From assembly GCA_029210545.1 (NCBI GenBank), contig JARGFV010000007.1, positions 1 through 45,467 of the forward strand: a stretch of DNA of 45,467 nt. Reading direction: 5' to 3'. Both the position numbers and the translations under genes were made by a program. Positions 1 to 7,334 of this stretch are shown here, in pieces (position 1 is the first letter of the stretch; every line of letters starts with the position of its first letter). The DNA comes from a bacterium (GTDB taxonomy: Bacteria; BMS3Abin14). Below the pieces are notes generated by a model. The model saw only the letters and a list, made by a program, of their open reading frames with translations, ran no database searches and was not told the DNA's origin.

Positions 1-78
1 AATAACTCCGGTGAATTACCAAATGTGCCATATATTTGTTTTTTTCGGTCTAAATGCTACTTCCGAAAAACTATATCC

Positions 79-111
79 AGGAGCCTGCATGGGGTTCTCC
101 GACAGGCTCCT
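79..111. repeat. GAGCCTG hairpin element, copy 1
   Basis: A 9-bp perfect stem (AGGAGCCTG, 79-87, with CAGGCTCCT, 103-111) encloses a 15-nt loop. Read on the minus strand it starts AGGAGCCTGTCGGAG, which closely matches a second hairpin at 41630-41661. The pair look like copies of a small palindromic intergenic repeat. It lies downstream of hemA, so it could also help to end that transcript, although no clear T-run follows. Confidence 0.55.
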
Positions 112-178
112 AGTAGGCCACACGTACCGCCAGTCATGCAAAATAAATCTTAAATACCTTTGAAAACATGTCACGTAC

Positions 179-195
179 CCCCGGCAACGCCGGGG
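179..195. other. GC-rich hairpin downstream of hemA
   Basis: CCCCGGC (179-185) and GCCGGGG (189-195) form a perfect 7-bp stem with an AAC loop, about 100 nt past the hemA stop. There is no good U-tract on either strand, so it is at best a weak terminator or a transcript-end stabiliser. Confidence 0.4.
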
Positions 196-278
196 TGTTT
201 ACCAAAGTTCTAATTACGACTCCAACTTCGCGAAACTTTGCGTCCTTTGCGGTTAATTGGCTCTTGATCTTCTTCATT

Positions 279-306
279 ATTCCCTATTCCACATTCCTTA
301 TTCCTC
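279..306. repeat. 7-nt degenerate tandem array (ATTCCNN x4)
   Basis: Four successive heptamers, ATTCCCT, ATTCCAC, ATTCCTT and ATTCCTC, run without interruption. The array contains the hemA stop codon and its last codons, so it reaches into the gene. It belongs to the set of period-7 arrays found between many genes of this window. Confidence 0.7.
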
Positions 307-1569
307 TAAATCAAAAATTTTTCTTACGATACTCACGATCTCCCCTTCGTCCCCGTCGTGGGCGGCCCGCTTCATACTGCTGACGGGCTTGTGCAGGATT
401 TTGTTTAAGATGGCCTCGGTCATGGCCTCGATCTTCTTGGTGTCGGCCTCGCTTAAGCCCTCGATCCTTTTCAGGGTCTTTTCAAGCTCTCCCCTGCGCA
501 CCTCCTCGGCCCACTCCCTCAAGGCCACGATGGTGGGAAACGACTCCCTCGACCTCATCCAATCGTTGAACTGCCGGACTTCCCCATTAACAATTTCTTC
601 AGCCTTGGCCGCTTCCTTGGAACGGGTCTTGATGTTGGTTTCCACCACGCCCTGGAGGTCGTCGATGTCGTAGGCGTAGACGTTCTCCACCTGGTTGACG
701 GCGGGGTCGATGTCCCTGGGGACAGCGATGTCGATAAAGAACATGGGCCGGTTGCGGCGCCGCTTGATGAGGCGCTGGACCATCTTTTTGTCGATGATGA
801 TGTTGGGCGCCCCGGTGGAGCTGATGACGATGTCGGCCAGTTCCATCTGCTGTGCCAGTTCGTCGAAGGGCACTGCCGAGCCGCCGAACTCCTCGGCCAG
901 GGTCACGGCTCTCTCGTAGGTCCGGTTGGCCACGATAATGTGCTCGAGGCCGTTACCCAGGAGGTGCCGGGCAGCCAGTTCGGCCATCTCCCCGGCGCCG
1001 ACGAGCATGACCGTCTTGCCGTCCAGCTCGCCGAAGATCTTCTTCGCCAGCTCAACGGCGGCAAAGGAGATGGAAACGGCGGAGGTGGCGATCCTGGTCT
1101 CGGACCGAACCCGCTTGGCTACCGAGAACGCCTTGTGGAGCAGGCGGTTGAGGATGTTCCCCGTGGCCTGGACGTTGGCGGCGCACCCGAACGCCTCTTT
1201 CACCTGCCCAAGGATCTGGGGCTCGCCCACCACCATGGAGTCCAGGCTGGACGCCACCCGGAAGATGTGCTGGACGCACTCTTCCCCCGAGAGGACGTAA
1301 AGGTGGGGGTCCAGCTTTTCCCTGGGCACCTGGTGGTGTTCGGACAGGAACTGGGCGATCTCTTCCCGCGCCTTGTCCAGGCTGCGCTTCGGGACGGCCG
1401 TGTAAAGTTCCACCCTGTTGCAGGTGGAGACGATGAGCCCTTCGGAAACGTTGGGGCAGGCGATCAGCGCCTTGATCCCTACGGACAGGTCAGCCTCGGC
1501 GAAGGAGACCTTTTCCCGGATCTCCAGAGGCGCTGTTTTATGACTCAGTCCGACAATGAGGATTTCCAT
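298..1569 (-). CDS. hemA: Glutamyl-tRNA reductase HemA
   Basis: This is the first committed enzyme of C5-pathway haem synthesis: it reduces glutamyl-tRNA to glutamate-1-semialdehyde with NADPH in the cytoplasm. At 423 residues it has the family's normal length. Visible signatures are the N-terminal GLSHKTAPLEIREK block, the catalytic cysteine in STCNRVELY (about residue 50), the VGEPQILGQVK substrate-binding stretch and the nucleotide-binding loop LVGAGEMAE. A C-terminal helical dimerisation region follows. The ATG lies 10 nt after the stop of the upstream CcsA-type gene; the SD is weak. A linked cytochrome c assembly gene is a common arrangement and fits a haem-rich organism. The last codons run into a heptamer array. 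Identification is secure. Confidence 0.97.
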   Translation of the reverse strand: MEILIVGLSHKTAPLEIREKVSFAEADLSVGIKALIACPNVSEGLIVSTCNRVELYTAVPKRSLDKAREEIAQFLSEHHQVPREKLDPHLYVLSGEECVQHIFRVASSLDSMVVGEPQILGQVKEAFGCAANVQATGNILNRLLHKAFSVAKRVRSETRIATSAVSISFAAVELAKKIFGELDGKTVMLVGAGEMAELAARHLLGNGLEHIIVANRTYERAVTLAEEFGGSAVPFDELAQQMELADIVISSTGAPNIIIDKKMVQRLIKRRRNRPMFFIDIAVPRDIDPAVNQVENVYAYDIDDLQGVVETNIKTRSKEAAKAEEIVNGEVRQFNDWMRSRESFPTIVALREWAEEVRRGELEKTLKRIEGLSEADTKKIEAMTEAILNKILHKPVSSMKRAAHDGDEGEIVSIVRKIFDLEE

Positions 1570-1579
1570 GGTACCTGTG

Positions 1580-2398
1580 TCAGTTGTATGAGTGCAGGCC
1601 GCTCAAAAAGAGATTGACGCCCAGAAAAGTGAAAAGAACGGCCACAAAACCCACGATGGAAAACCAGGCCGCCTTCCGGCCCCGCCAGCCAACCGTGAAC
1701 CTGGCGTGGAGGACGGCCGCGTAGATGAGCCACGTGATGAGGGACCAGGTCTCCTTGGGGTCCCACTGCCAGTAGGAACCCCAGGCGTACTGCGCCCAGA
1801 TCGACCCGGTGATGATCCCCAGGGTCAGCAGGGGAAAACCGATGGTCAGCGCCCTGTAGTTGATGGAGTCGAGGACCTCCAGGCTGGGCAGGCTGTAGTA
1901 GAACGATCCCGGCCGCTTGCGCTTGAGCTGCTTTTCCTGGATGAGGTACATGATCCCCGAACCGAAGGCCAGACCGAACAGGGCGTCACCCATGAAGCTC
2001 AGGGGCACGTGGATGAAAAGCCAGATGCTGCTCAAGGCCGGCGGGATGGAAGTGACGCCCTTGTCGGGCATCAGAGCCGCCGCGGCCATGAGGATGAAGG
2101 TGACGGGCATGACGAAAGCCCCCACCACCGGCACCTTGAACCTGATGGTGACCAAAAGATAGGCCCCCACGAGGCAGGCCGAGAAGAACACCAGCGACTC
2201 GTACATGTTGGTCCCGAAAGGCACCCCGCCCATCATGAACCTGCTGATGAAAAAGCCCAGCTGCGCCGCGAAGGTCAGATAGAGGCTGTACCGGGCCACC
2301 CTTGGCACCACGGGGTTCCTGAACACGAGGAACAGGAGGTAGTGCAGGGTCCCGATAAACAGGAAGAAAAGCGCGGCTGAGAAAAAGACGATATCCAT
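1580..2398 (-). CDS. ccsA: CcsA/ResC-type cytochrome c assembly membrane protein
   Basis: A 272-residue protein with about eight hydrophobic segments carries the tryptophan-rich haem-handling (WWD) motif near the C-terminus: WGSYWQWDPKETWSLITW. It also has conserved-looking histidines in LHYLL near the N-terminus, in HVPLSFMG and in LHARFTVGW. Proteins of this family move or present haem on the outer side of the membrane for attachment to apocytochromes c (System II). HemX-like relatives sit beside hemA and may instead influence HemA levels, and sequence alone does not separate the two. The partner CcsB/ResB is not in the window. The gene precedes hemA by 10 nt in one transcription unit. Confidence 0.85.
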   Translation of the reverse strand: MDIVFFSAALFFLFIGTLHYLLFLVFRNPVVPRVARYSLYLTFAAQLGFFISRFMMGGVPFGTNMYESLVFFSACLVGAYLLVTIRFKVPVVGAFVMPVTFILMAAAALMPDKGVTSIPPALSSIWLFIHVPLSFMGDALFGLAFGSGIMYLIQEKQLKRKRPGSFYYSLPSLEVLDSINYRALTIGFPLLTLGIITGSIWAQYAWGSYWQWDPKETWSLITWLIYAAVLHARFTVGWRGRKAAWFSIVGFVAVLFTFLGVNLFLSGLHSYN

Positions 2399-2583
2399 AG
2401 GTGTTAGTCCTGAAAGGTGGAAAGTGAAGGAAGGGAGGAGGGAGGATCCGCCGTCGCCAAGGCTATGGCGGACAGGGGGAGGAGGACGGAGGAAAAACCC
2501 TTCCGGTGATCATTACCGCTCAAGCTTGAGTTCCCCTTCCTCATTACTTATCCCTTATCTCTGAAATTTCCACTTGTTACTTT
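2399..2583. other. Intergenic spacer between ccsA and rnfB with a repeat fragment
   Basis: No gene is visible. Positions 2449-2477 read CCGCCGTCGCCAAGGCTATG followed by GCGGACAGG, a fragment of the same repeat that is present as an inverted pair at 5802-5856. The rest is purine-rich low-complexity sequence plus a short ATTACTT/ATCCCTT heptamer run near 2543. The spacer interrupts an otherwise same-strand gene group. Confidence 0.5.
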
Positions 2584-3594
2584 CTACCTGGCCACAGCGG
2601 CCGGGAACCTGGTACCCGCGACACTGATGGCCTCCGGTTTGCACCTTTCCACACACAGCAGGCACCCGACGCACGTATCCGGGTCCACCACGTGCAGCAG
2701 CCTGGCCTCGCCCACGATGGCGTCCACCGGGCACACCTTCGCGCAGATGGTGCAGCCGTTGCAGGCGTCGGAGATCATCACGGGCCGCCGGGGGGCCATC
2801 CGGTCGCCGATGGAGTCGGTGGGACAATTGGCGGCGCAAAGCCCGCACTCGATACACTTGACCGGATCGATGGACGCGAGGAAGTTATCCACGGTGATGG
2901 CGTCCACGGGGCACACCTTGCCGCAGATGCCGCAGCCGTTACACCCCACCGAGCACACCTTCCTGACCCGGCCGCCCTTGTCTTTCGAACTGCACCAGAC
3001 CCGGACCTGGTGGTCCACCGGCTCGAGCGCCAGGACATCCCTGGGGCAGGCCACCACGCACTTGTTGCACGCTGTGCATTTGTCGTTGTCAACTATTGGA
3101 AGCCCTTCCTGGGGGGACCCTGGCGGGGCCATGACGATGGCGTCAAAGGGGCACACCACCTCGCATGTCCCGTACCCCACGCACGAGTAACGGCACGCCT
3201 TGCCGCCGCCTCCCACGAGGATAGCCGCGCGGCAGTCCCGGACACCCAGGTACTCGGCCTCCATGACCGCCTTGCCGTGTCCGCCACCGCAGCGCAACAC
3301 GGCAACCTGGCGGACCATGTCGCCCACCTCCAGGCCAAGGAACTGGGCGAGGCCTTTGGCGACGGTCTCACCACCCGGGGCGCAGCCTGTGACTTCGGCC
3401 TCCCCCGCGAGGAGTCCTTCGGCAAAACCGGTGCACCCGGCGTATCCGCACGCCCCGCAGTTGAGGCTGGGGAGGATTCCCTCCACCACCTCCTGGCGGG
3501 GGTCCACCTCCACGTGGAACTTTCTGGAGGCGACACCCAGACCGAGAGCTGCGATAAAACCAAGCCCTGTAAGGCTGATGACAGCTGCAACCAT
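2584..3594 (-). CDS. rnfB: Electron transport complex subunit RnfB (polyferredoxin form)
   Basis: RnfB is the ferredoxin-like entry subunit of the Rnf complex, which couples ferredoxin:NAD+ oxidoreduction to ion translocation. Here it has 336 residues: an N-terminal membrane anchor (residues 1-22), the RnfB-specific iron-sulfur motif CGACGYAGC with a further Cys in TGCAPGG, and then six ferredoxin-type cysteine clusters ending in CPFDAI, CPRDVL, CPVDAI, CPTDSI, CPVDAI and CKPEAI. This is the long form known from anaerobes. Proteobacterial RnfB is near 190 residues with two ferredoxin motifs. The start lies 4 nt after the rnfA stop. RnfC, D, G and E are not upstream in the window; see findings. 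Confidence 0.93.
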   Translation of the reverse strand: MVAAVISLTGLGFIAALGLGVASRKFHVEVDPRQEVVEGILPSLNCGACGYAGCTGFAEGLLAGEAEVTGCAPGGETVAKGLAQFLGLEVGDMVRQVAVLRCGGGHGKAVMEAEYLGVRDCRAAILVGGGGKACRYSCVGYGTCEVVCPFDAIVMAPPGSPQEGLPIVDNDKCTACNKCVVACPRDVLALEPVDHQVRVWCSSKDKGGRVRKVCSVGCNGCGICGKVCPVDAITVDNFLASIDPVKCIECGLCAANCPTDSIGDRMAPRRPVMISDACNGCTICAKVCPVDAIVGEARLLHVVDPDTCVGCLLCVERCKPEAISVAGTRFPAAVAR

Positions 3595-3598
3595 GCTT

Positions 3599-4177
3599 TT
3601 ATTTCACCATTCCTGAAAAGCCCATGAAGGCCAGGGACATGATGCCTGCCGTGATGAACGCAACGGCGGTTCCCCTGAACGGCTTGGGGATGTCGGACAT
3701 CTCCAGGCGCTCCCGGATACCGGCCATGAGGACAAGGGCCAGTGTGAAACCGATGGAGGACCCGAAGGCAAAGGTTATGGTGGCGATGAAGCTCAAGCCG
3801 GTCTGGACCGTCAGGATGGCCACCCCGAGGACGGCGCAGTTGGTCGTGATGAGAGGCAGGAAAATACCCAGGGACTGGTACAGCGCGGGGCTCGCCTTTC
3901 GCACGAACATCTCCACGAACTGGACAAGGGAGGCGATGACCAGGATGAACATGATCGTCTGGAGGTACTCCAGCCTGAACGGGACAAGGAGGAAAGACTG
4001 GATGTTCCAGGTCACCGCGGAGGCCACCGTCATGACGAATATCACAGCCATCCCCATGCCGGTGGCGGTCTCGATCTTCCTGGACACCCCCATGAAGGGG
4101 CACAGGCCGAGGAACCGCGCCAGCACGAAATTGTTGACGAATACCGTACTGATGATTATGAGGATAAGCGCCTTCAT
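3599..4177 (-). CDS. rnfA: Electron transport complex subunit RnfA
   Basis: This 192-residue integral membrane protein has six predicted membrane helices. The family-diagnostic N-terminal stretch [18 protein letters not shown] distinguishes RnfA from its paralogue RnfE/NqrD. A second signature, [11 protein letters not shown], is in the middle. RnfA/E-type subunits form the membrane core of Rnf and hold an intramembrane iron centre through the conserved cysteines in GLCPF and TNCAV. The gene is translationally close to rnfB and is the first gene of its transcription unit, with its start facing ffh across a 235-nt divergent intergenic region. Confidence 0.95.
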   Translation of the reverse strand: MKALILIIISTVFVNNFVLARFLGLCPFMGVSRKIETATGMGMAVIFVMTVASAVTWNIQSFLLVPFRLEYLQTIMFILVIASLVQFVEMFVRKASPALYQSLGIFLPLITTNCAVLGVAILTVQTGLSFIATITFAFGSSIGFTLALVLMAGIRERLEMSDIPKPFRGTAVAFITAGIMSLAFMGFSGMVK

Positions 4178-4243
4178 CGGTTCATCCCCTCAAAAAATTC
4201 AAGAGAAATCGGTTCTCTCTCCCGCACCCGTTTCCTTTTATTG

Positions 4244-4261
4244 GTTCCCCTTACGGGGAAC
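4244..4261. other. Hairpin in the rnfA/ffh divergent region
   Basis: GTTCCCC (4244-4250) and GGGGAAC (4255-4261) form a perfect 7-bp stem with a TTAC tetraloop. It lies between the two divergent starts and would be in the rnfA 5' leader. The rest of 4178-4412 has no gene. Confidence 0.4.
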
Positions 4262-4293
4262 TTATCGGTGAACTCCGAAGGAGGTTATCGTCC

Positions 4294-4322
4294 TTGACAA
4301 ACGCGTCAGCATTCCATAGTTT
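4294..4322 (+). promoter_or_regulatory. Putative sigma-70 promoter for ffh
   Basis: A perfect TTGACA -35 lies at 4294-4299. The best -10 candidates are CATAGT at 4315 (15-nt spacer) or TAGTTT at 4317 (17-nt spacer). It is about 90 nt upstream of the ffh start and is the only consensus -35 in the divergent region. Confidence 0.45.
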
Positions 4323-4412
4323 TTATTTTTTCTCAAGAGACGGATAGCCCCTGAAACGTCACAGGCGAACGGTTTGGATGCAAGAATCTGATGAAGCACG
4401 GAGACGACAGAT

Positions 4413-5732
4413 ATGTTTCAGAACCTTGCTGACAAGTTCGACGCAGTATTCAGGAAGCTGAAGGGCCGTGGGAAGCTGTCCGAAGCGGACATCGACGCGA
4501 CCCTGCGAGAGGTCAAGCTAGCCCTTCTGGAAGCCGATGTCAACTTCAAGGTCGTCAGGGATTTCACGGCCCATATCCGCGAAAAAACCATGGGCAAGGA
4601 AGTCCTTGAGAGCCTTACACCGGCCCAACAGGTGATCAAGATCGTCCATGGTGAGCTGGCCGCCATCCTGGGGGGTTCCAGGGCCACCCTGAACAGGGCC
4701 TCCATACCCCCCACGCGCATCCTCATGGTGGGCCTCCAGGGTTCGGGCAAGACCACCACCTGCGCCAAGCTGGCGCTTCACCTCAAGGAACAGGGCTACA
4801 GGCCCTACCTCGTGCCCGCGGACCTCAGCCGCCCGGCCGCCGTTGACCAGCTCATCAGCGTGGCCGGCAAGGTGGGAGTCCCGGTGTATCGTTCGGATAC
4901 CTCCATGACCCCTGTACAGGTGTTCAAAGCGGCCGCGGTGGAGGCCGGCAGGGCCGGATGCGACACCGTCATCGTTGACACGGCGGGGCGCCTCCACGTG
5001 GACGAGAAGCTCATGGAGGAGGTAACGGCCCTCGCCGGGACCGTGGGACCCCACGAAACACTCCTGGTCGCCGACGCCATGACCGGCCAGGACGCGGTGC
5101 GGATAGCCGAATCGTTCCACGGGAAGCTGACCCTCACCGGTATCATCCTCAGCAAGCTCGACGGCGACGCCCGGGGAGGCGCGGCCCTTTCCATGCGCAG
5201 AGTCACCGGGGTACCGGTGAAGTTCGCAGGCGTGGGCGAGGGTATGGACGGGCTCGAACCGTTCCACCCCGACCGCGTTGCCAGCCGGATCCTCGGCATG
5301 GGGGACATGCTCACCCTCATCGACAAGGCCGAGAAGGCGTTTAACGAGAAGGAAGCGGCCAAACTCGTCAAGAAGACCCGCAAGGGGGAGTTCGACCTGA
5401 CCGATTTCCGGGACCAGCTCAGGAAGATGGGGGAGATGGGCTCTATGCAGGAGATCCTTTCCATGCTGCCCCTGCCCGGGAAGATGAAAAAAGCCCTGCC
5501 CTCCGGGATGGACGACCGTGAAATCGTAAGGATCACCGCCATCATCGACTCCATGACCGCCAGGGAGCGCCGCAACCCGAAGATCCTTAACGGCAGCCGC
5601 AGAAAGCGCATCTCAGCCGGCTCCGGAACCACAGTGACCGACGTGAACCGGCTATTGAAGCAGTTCGACCAGGCGAAGAAGATGATGAAAAAGATCGGAA
5701 AGGGTGGAAAAGGGATGGGGTTGCCCTTCTAG
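4413..5732 (+). CDS. ffh: Signal recognition particle protein Ffh (SRP54)
   Basis: Ffh binds signal sequences of nascent membrane proteins together with 4.5S RNA and delivers ribosomes to FtsY. At 439 residues it has an N domain, a GTPase G domain (P-loop GLQGSGKTTT near residue 105, DTAGRL near 188, SKLDGDARGG near 246) and a methionine-rich M domain. The M domain includes the RNA-binding segment around RKRISAGSGTTVTDVNRLL. It is somewhat shorter at the C-terminus than the E. coli protein. It leads the plus-strand ffh-rpsP-rimM-trmD-rplS series, the common bacterial order, but a 318-nt spacer with its own promoter candidate separates it from rpsP. Confidence 0.97.
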   Translation: MFQNLADKFDAVFRKLKGRGKLSEADIDATLREVKLALLEADVNFKVVRDFTAHIREKTMGKEVLESLTPAQQVIKIVHGELAAILGGSRATLNRASIPPTRILMVGLQGSGKTTTCAKLALHLKEQGYRPYLVPADLSRPAAVDQLISVAGKVGVPVYRSDTSMTPVQVFKAAAVEAGRAGCDTVIVDTAGRLHVDEKLMEEVTALAGTVGPHETLLVADAMTGQDAVRIAESFHGKLTLTGIILSKLDGDARGGAALSMRRVTGVPVKFAGVGEGMDGLEPFHPDRVASRILGMGDMLTLIDKAEKAFNEKEAAKLVKKTRKGEFDLTDFRDQLRKMGEMGSMQEILSMLPLPGKMKKALPSGMDDREIVRITAIIDSMTARERRNPKILNGSRRKRISAGSGTTVTDVNRLLKQFDQAKKMMKKIGKGGKGMGLPF

Positions 5733-5733
5733 A

Positions 5734-5761
5734 AATCAGTAATCAGTAATCGGTAATCAGA
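5734..5761. repeat. 7-nt degenerate tandem array (AATCAGT x4)
   Basis: The units are AATCAGT, AATCAGT, AATCGGT and AATCAGA, in strict period 7, starting one nucleotide after the ffh stop. Confidence 0.7.
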
Positions 5762-5801
5762 TTAAAGGCAAAAGGCTTCAAACACTAAGGAGCAGCCTTC
5801 A

Positions 5802-5856
5802 CCAAGGCTATGGCTGACAAGCCCGGCTTGTCCACCATTTTATCCGCCATAGCTTG
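5802..5856. repeat. Imperfect inverted repeat (CCAAGGCTATGGC family)
   Basis: CCAAGGCTATGGC at 5802 is mirrored by GCCATAGCTTGG ending at 5856. Inside it is a second palindrome, GACAAGCCCGGCTTGTC. It is followed by AGCGACGGTGGAAG/TAAGCGACGGTGGAAG direct repeats at 5861-5892. A one-arm relative occurs at 2449-2477. The structure suggests a small mobile or REP-like intergenic element. Confidence 0.55.
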
Positions 5857-5915
5857 GAAAAAGCGACGGTGGAAGCTTAAGCGACGGTGGAAGGAACGTG
5901 GAGAAGATCCTAACC

Positions 5916-5943
5916 TTGGATTTTGGATTTTGGACCTTGGATT
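5916..5943. repeat. 7-nt degenerate tandem array (TTGGATT x4)
   Basis: The units are TTGGATT, TTGGATT, TTGGACC and TTGGATT, in strict period 7, within the ffh-rpsP spacer. Confidence 0.7.
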
Positions 5944-5952
5944 CAAAAACGT

Positions 5953-5981
5953 TTGACGAACCCTCTAAATAAGGTTAAAAG
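5953..5981 (+). promoter_or_regulatory. Putative promoter for rpsP operon
   Basis: TTGACG (5953-5958), a 17-nt spacer and TAAAAG (5976-5981) sit about 70 nt upstream of the rpsP start, beyond the repeats of the ffh spacer. Spacing is ideal and the -10 match is moderate. Confidence 0.4.
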
Positions 5982-6004
5982 GTAAGGCTTTCAATGAGCT
6001 AATT

Positions 6005-6026
6005 GTGCACTGGTGCACCTGTGCAC
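6005..6026 (+). repeat. Three GTGCAC palindromes at 8-nt period in the rpsP leader
   Basis: GTGCAC occurs at 6005-6010, 6013-6018 and 6021-6026, spaced exactly 8 nt apart. Each copy is self-complementary, so the copies can pair with one another. They end 12 nt before the SD AGGAGGA of rpsP, so they could act as an operator or a leader hairpin for the ribosomal operon. Confidence 0.4.
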
Positions 6027-6050
6027 TGTACTTATTCAGGAGGAAGAAAA

Positions 6051-6413
6051 TTGGCAGTTCGTATCAGACTCAAGAGAATGGGAAAGAAAAAGAGCCCCTT
6101 TTACAGGGTGGTTGTTGCCGAGAACAGGTCGCCCCGTGACGGCCGGTTCATCGAGAACCTCGGGACCTACGATCCCAGGGAGAAACCCGCCCGGATCCTC
6201 ATCGAGGAGGAGAAGGCCCTGTACTGGCTGAGCCAGGGAGCCACTCCCACCGACACGGTACGCAGCCTGCTCTCGAAGATCGGCGTCATGAAGAGGTTCG
6301 ATGCCGCCACTGCGGGAACGGCGGCACAAGCCGGACCGACCCCGGAAGCCCTGGCAGCTGTATCAGACGCGGTTTCGCCCGAGGCGGCTGCAGAGGCGCC
6401 CTCGGACAACTGA
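6051..6413 (+). CDS. rpsP: 30S ribosomal protein S16
   Basis: S16 is an assembly protein of the 30S body. I place the start at the TTG of 6051, not at the in-frame ATG at 6003. An ideal SD (AGGAGGA, 6038-6044) precedes it, and the resulting protein begins [21 protein letters not shown], the conserved S16 N-terminus read with initiator Met. The core ends near residue 82. The remaining roughly 38 residues form an Ala/Glu/Pro-rich low-complexity tail ending EAPSDN, longer than in many S16 proteins. An in-frame KH-domain gene (khpA), often found between rpsP and rimM, is absent. Confidence 0.95.
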   Translation: MAVRIRLKRMGKKKSPFYRVVVAENRSPRDGRFIENLGTYDPREKPARILIEEEKALYWLSQGATPTDTVRSLLSKIGVMKRFDAATAGTAAQAGPTPEALAAVSDAVSPEAAAEAPSDN

Positions 6414-6420
6414 TCCAAGG

Positions 6421-6446
6421 GGCCGCCCGACCGGGCGGCCTTTTTT
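6421..6446 (+). terminator. Rho-independent terminator/attenuator between rpsP and rimM
   Basis: GGCCGCCC (6421-6428) and GGGCGGCC (6433-6440) form a perfect 8-bp GC stem with a GACC loop, followed at once by TTTTTT (6441-6446). It is a textbook intrinsic terminator. It ends only 3 nt before the rimM ATG, so it should end most rpsP transcripts and also occupies the rimM ribosome-binding region. Confidence 0.85.
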
Positions 6447-6449
6447 CCC

Positions 6450-6959
6450 ATGCCCGATCTCTACATTATAGCCCGGATCCTCCATCCCCACGGTCGGCGC
6501 GGCGATGTCGTGGTCCGTTCCCTCACCGATCACATCGAGACCCTCATGGGCGCTGCCAGCGTTTACCTGGGCCTGGATTCGGACACGCCGGTCACCGTCC
6601 AGAAGATCCGCTTGCACAAGGGCAGCCCCCTCCTTAAACTGGAAGGCATCGAAGATATCAACGGCGCCCTCGAACTTAAGGGGGTCGATATCTGTCTCCC
6701 CAGGGAGGAACTCGCCCCCCTCGAGGAAGGAGAGTATTTCCTCCACGACCTTGTGGGCTTTACAGTGCTCGACAGCAGCGGGGCCGAGGTTGGTCCGGTT
6801 GACGGGTTCGTGGAGACGGGTGGTCCGCCCCTCCTCGGAGGAAAAAGGGGATCGGGCAAACAGTTCCTCATCCCCTTCGCTCCCGGTACCATCGACGACG
6901 TGGACCTGGAGGCAGGAACGATCCGCCTGGCGGATTTATCTGGGCTGATCGATGAATAG
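6450..6959 (+). CDS. rimM: Ribosome maturation factor RimM
   Basis: RimM binds S19 and assists maturation of the 30S head. This 169-residue protein has the N-terminal RimM barrel (YIIARILHPHGRRGDVVVRSLTD), the linker LEGIEDINGALELKG and the C-terminal PRC-barrel (EGEYFLHDLVGFTVLDS through QFLIPFAPGTIDDVD). The ATG at 6450 gives a normal N-terminus. No SD is visible because the terminator hairpin and T-run fill the preceding 29 nt. Expression therefore probably depends on read-through and unusual initiation. The gene keeps its usual place before trmD but is separated from it by 375 nt of repeats. Confidence 0.95.
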   Translation: MPDLYIIARILHPHGRRGDVVVRSLTDHIETLMGAASVYLGLDSDTPVTVQKIRLHKGSPLLKLEGIEDINGALELKGVDICLPREELAPLEEGEYFLHDLVGFTVLDSSGAEVGPVDGFVETGGPPLLGGKRGSGKQFLIPFAPGTIDDVDLEAGTIRLADLSGLIDE

Positions 6960-6989
6960 TATTGAGAGGTCGATGTCGAAAACCGCTCG

Positions 6990-7068
6990 ACACGGAGACA
7001 CGGAGACACGGAGAAAGGTCTTTTCTCCCCGCGTCCCCGCGTCTCCGCGTCTCCGCGTCACCGCGTCC
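6990..7068. repeat. Inverted pair of 8-nt tandem arrays
   Basis: ACACGGAG is repeated three times at 6990-7013. It is followed by five CCGCGTCN units at 7029-7068, also in period 8. The second array is roughly the reverse complement of the first, so the region can fold into a long imperfect hairpin. It fills part of the rimM-trmD spacer, where no gene is seen. Confidence 0.65.
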
Positions 7069-7108
7069 TGGATATATTTGGCCAATCACCATTCACCTTT
7101 TGATAGAG

Positions 7109-7302
7109 TCGCAAAAAGTCCAATCCGGGACTTTTCGCTCCACGGAAAGGGAAAAGCGTGGTTTTCCCTTCCCTCACGGATCGCTGACATATTTACCGGT
7201 CATCGATCCGGGCGCCCTTCCCAGGCGCGGCTAGTCATTTGTGAGTCATTGATTTTGTCGCCCCACGCGGGGCGCGTTGATGGACTTTTTGCGAGTCCAT
7301 CA
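7109..7302. repeat. Modular interspersed element, copy A (full)
   Basis: The left end TCGCAAAAAGTCCA (7109-7122) is mirrored by TGGACTTTTTGCGA (7281-7294), a perfect 14-bp terminal inverted repeat. Internal modules are an AAAAGTCC/GGACTTTT hairpin, a GGAAAGGGAAAA/TTTTCCCTTCC hairpin, two GATCCGGGCGCCC-like blocks and a terminal 9-bp hairpin (TGATGGACT/AGTCCATCA). There is no room for a transposase, so it is a non-autonomous element. It separates rimM from trmD. Other copies are at 8668, 31872 and 45393. Confidence 0.75.
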
Positions 7303-7334
7303 CCTTTCATCGTTCACGATTCACGGAATTTCAC

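Noticed and set aside
2555-4271. Several long plus-strand and alternative-frame open frames over rnfB and rnfA
   Set aside because: They are antisense or frame shadows of high-GC genes with clear Rnf signatures.
6003-6050. N-terminal extension of S16 from an ATG at 6003
   Set aside because: The TTG at 6051 has an ideal SD and restores the conserved S16 N-terminus; the extension would be GTGCAC repeat plus SD sequence.
7109-7302. Insertion sequence with transposase
   Set aside because: The 14-bp terminal repeats are real, but under 200 bp with no transposase frame; treated as a non-autonomous element.
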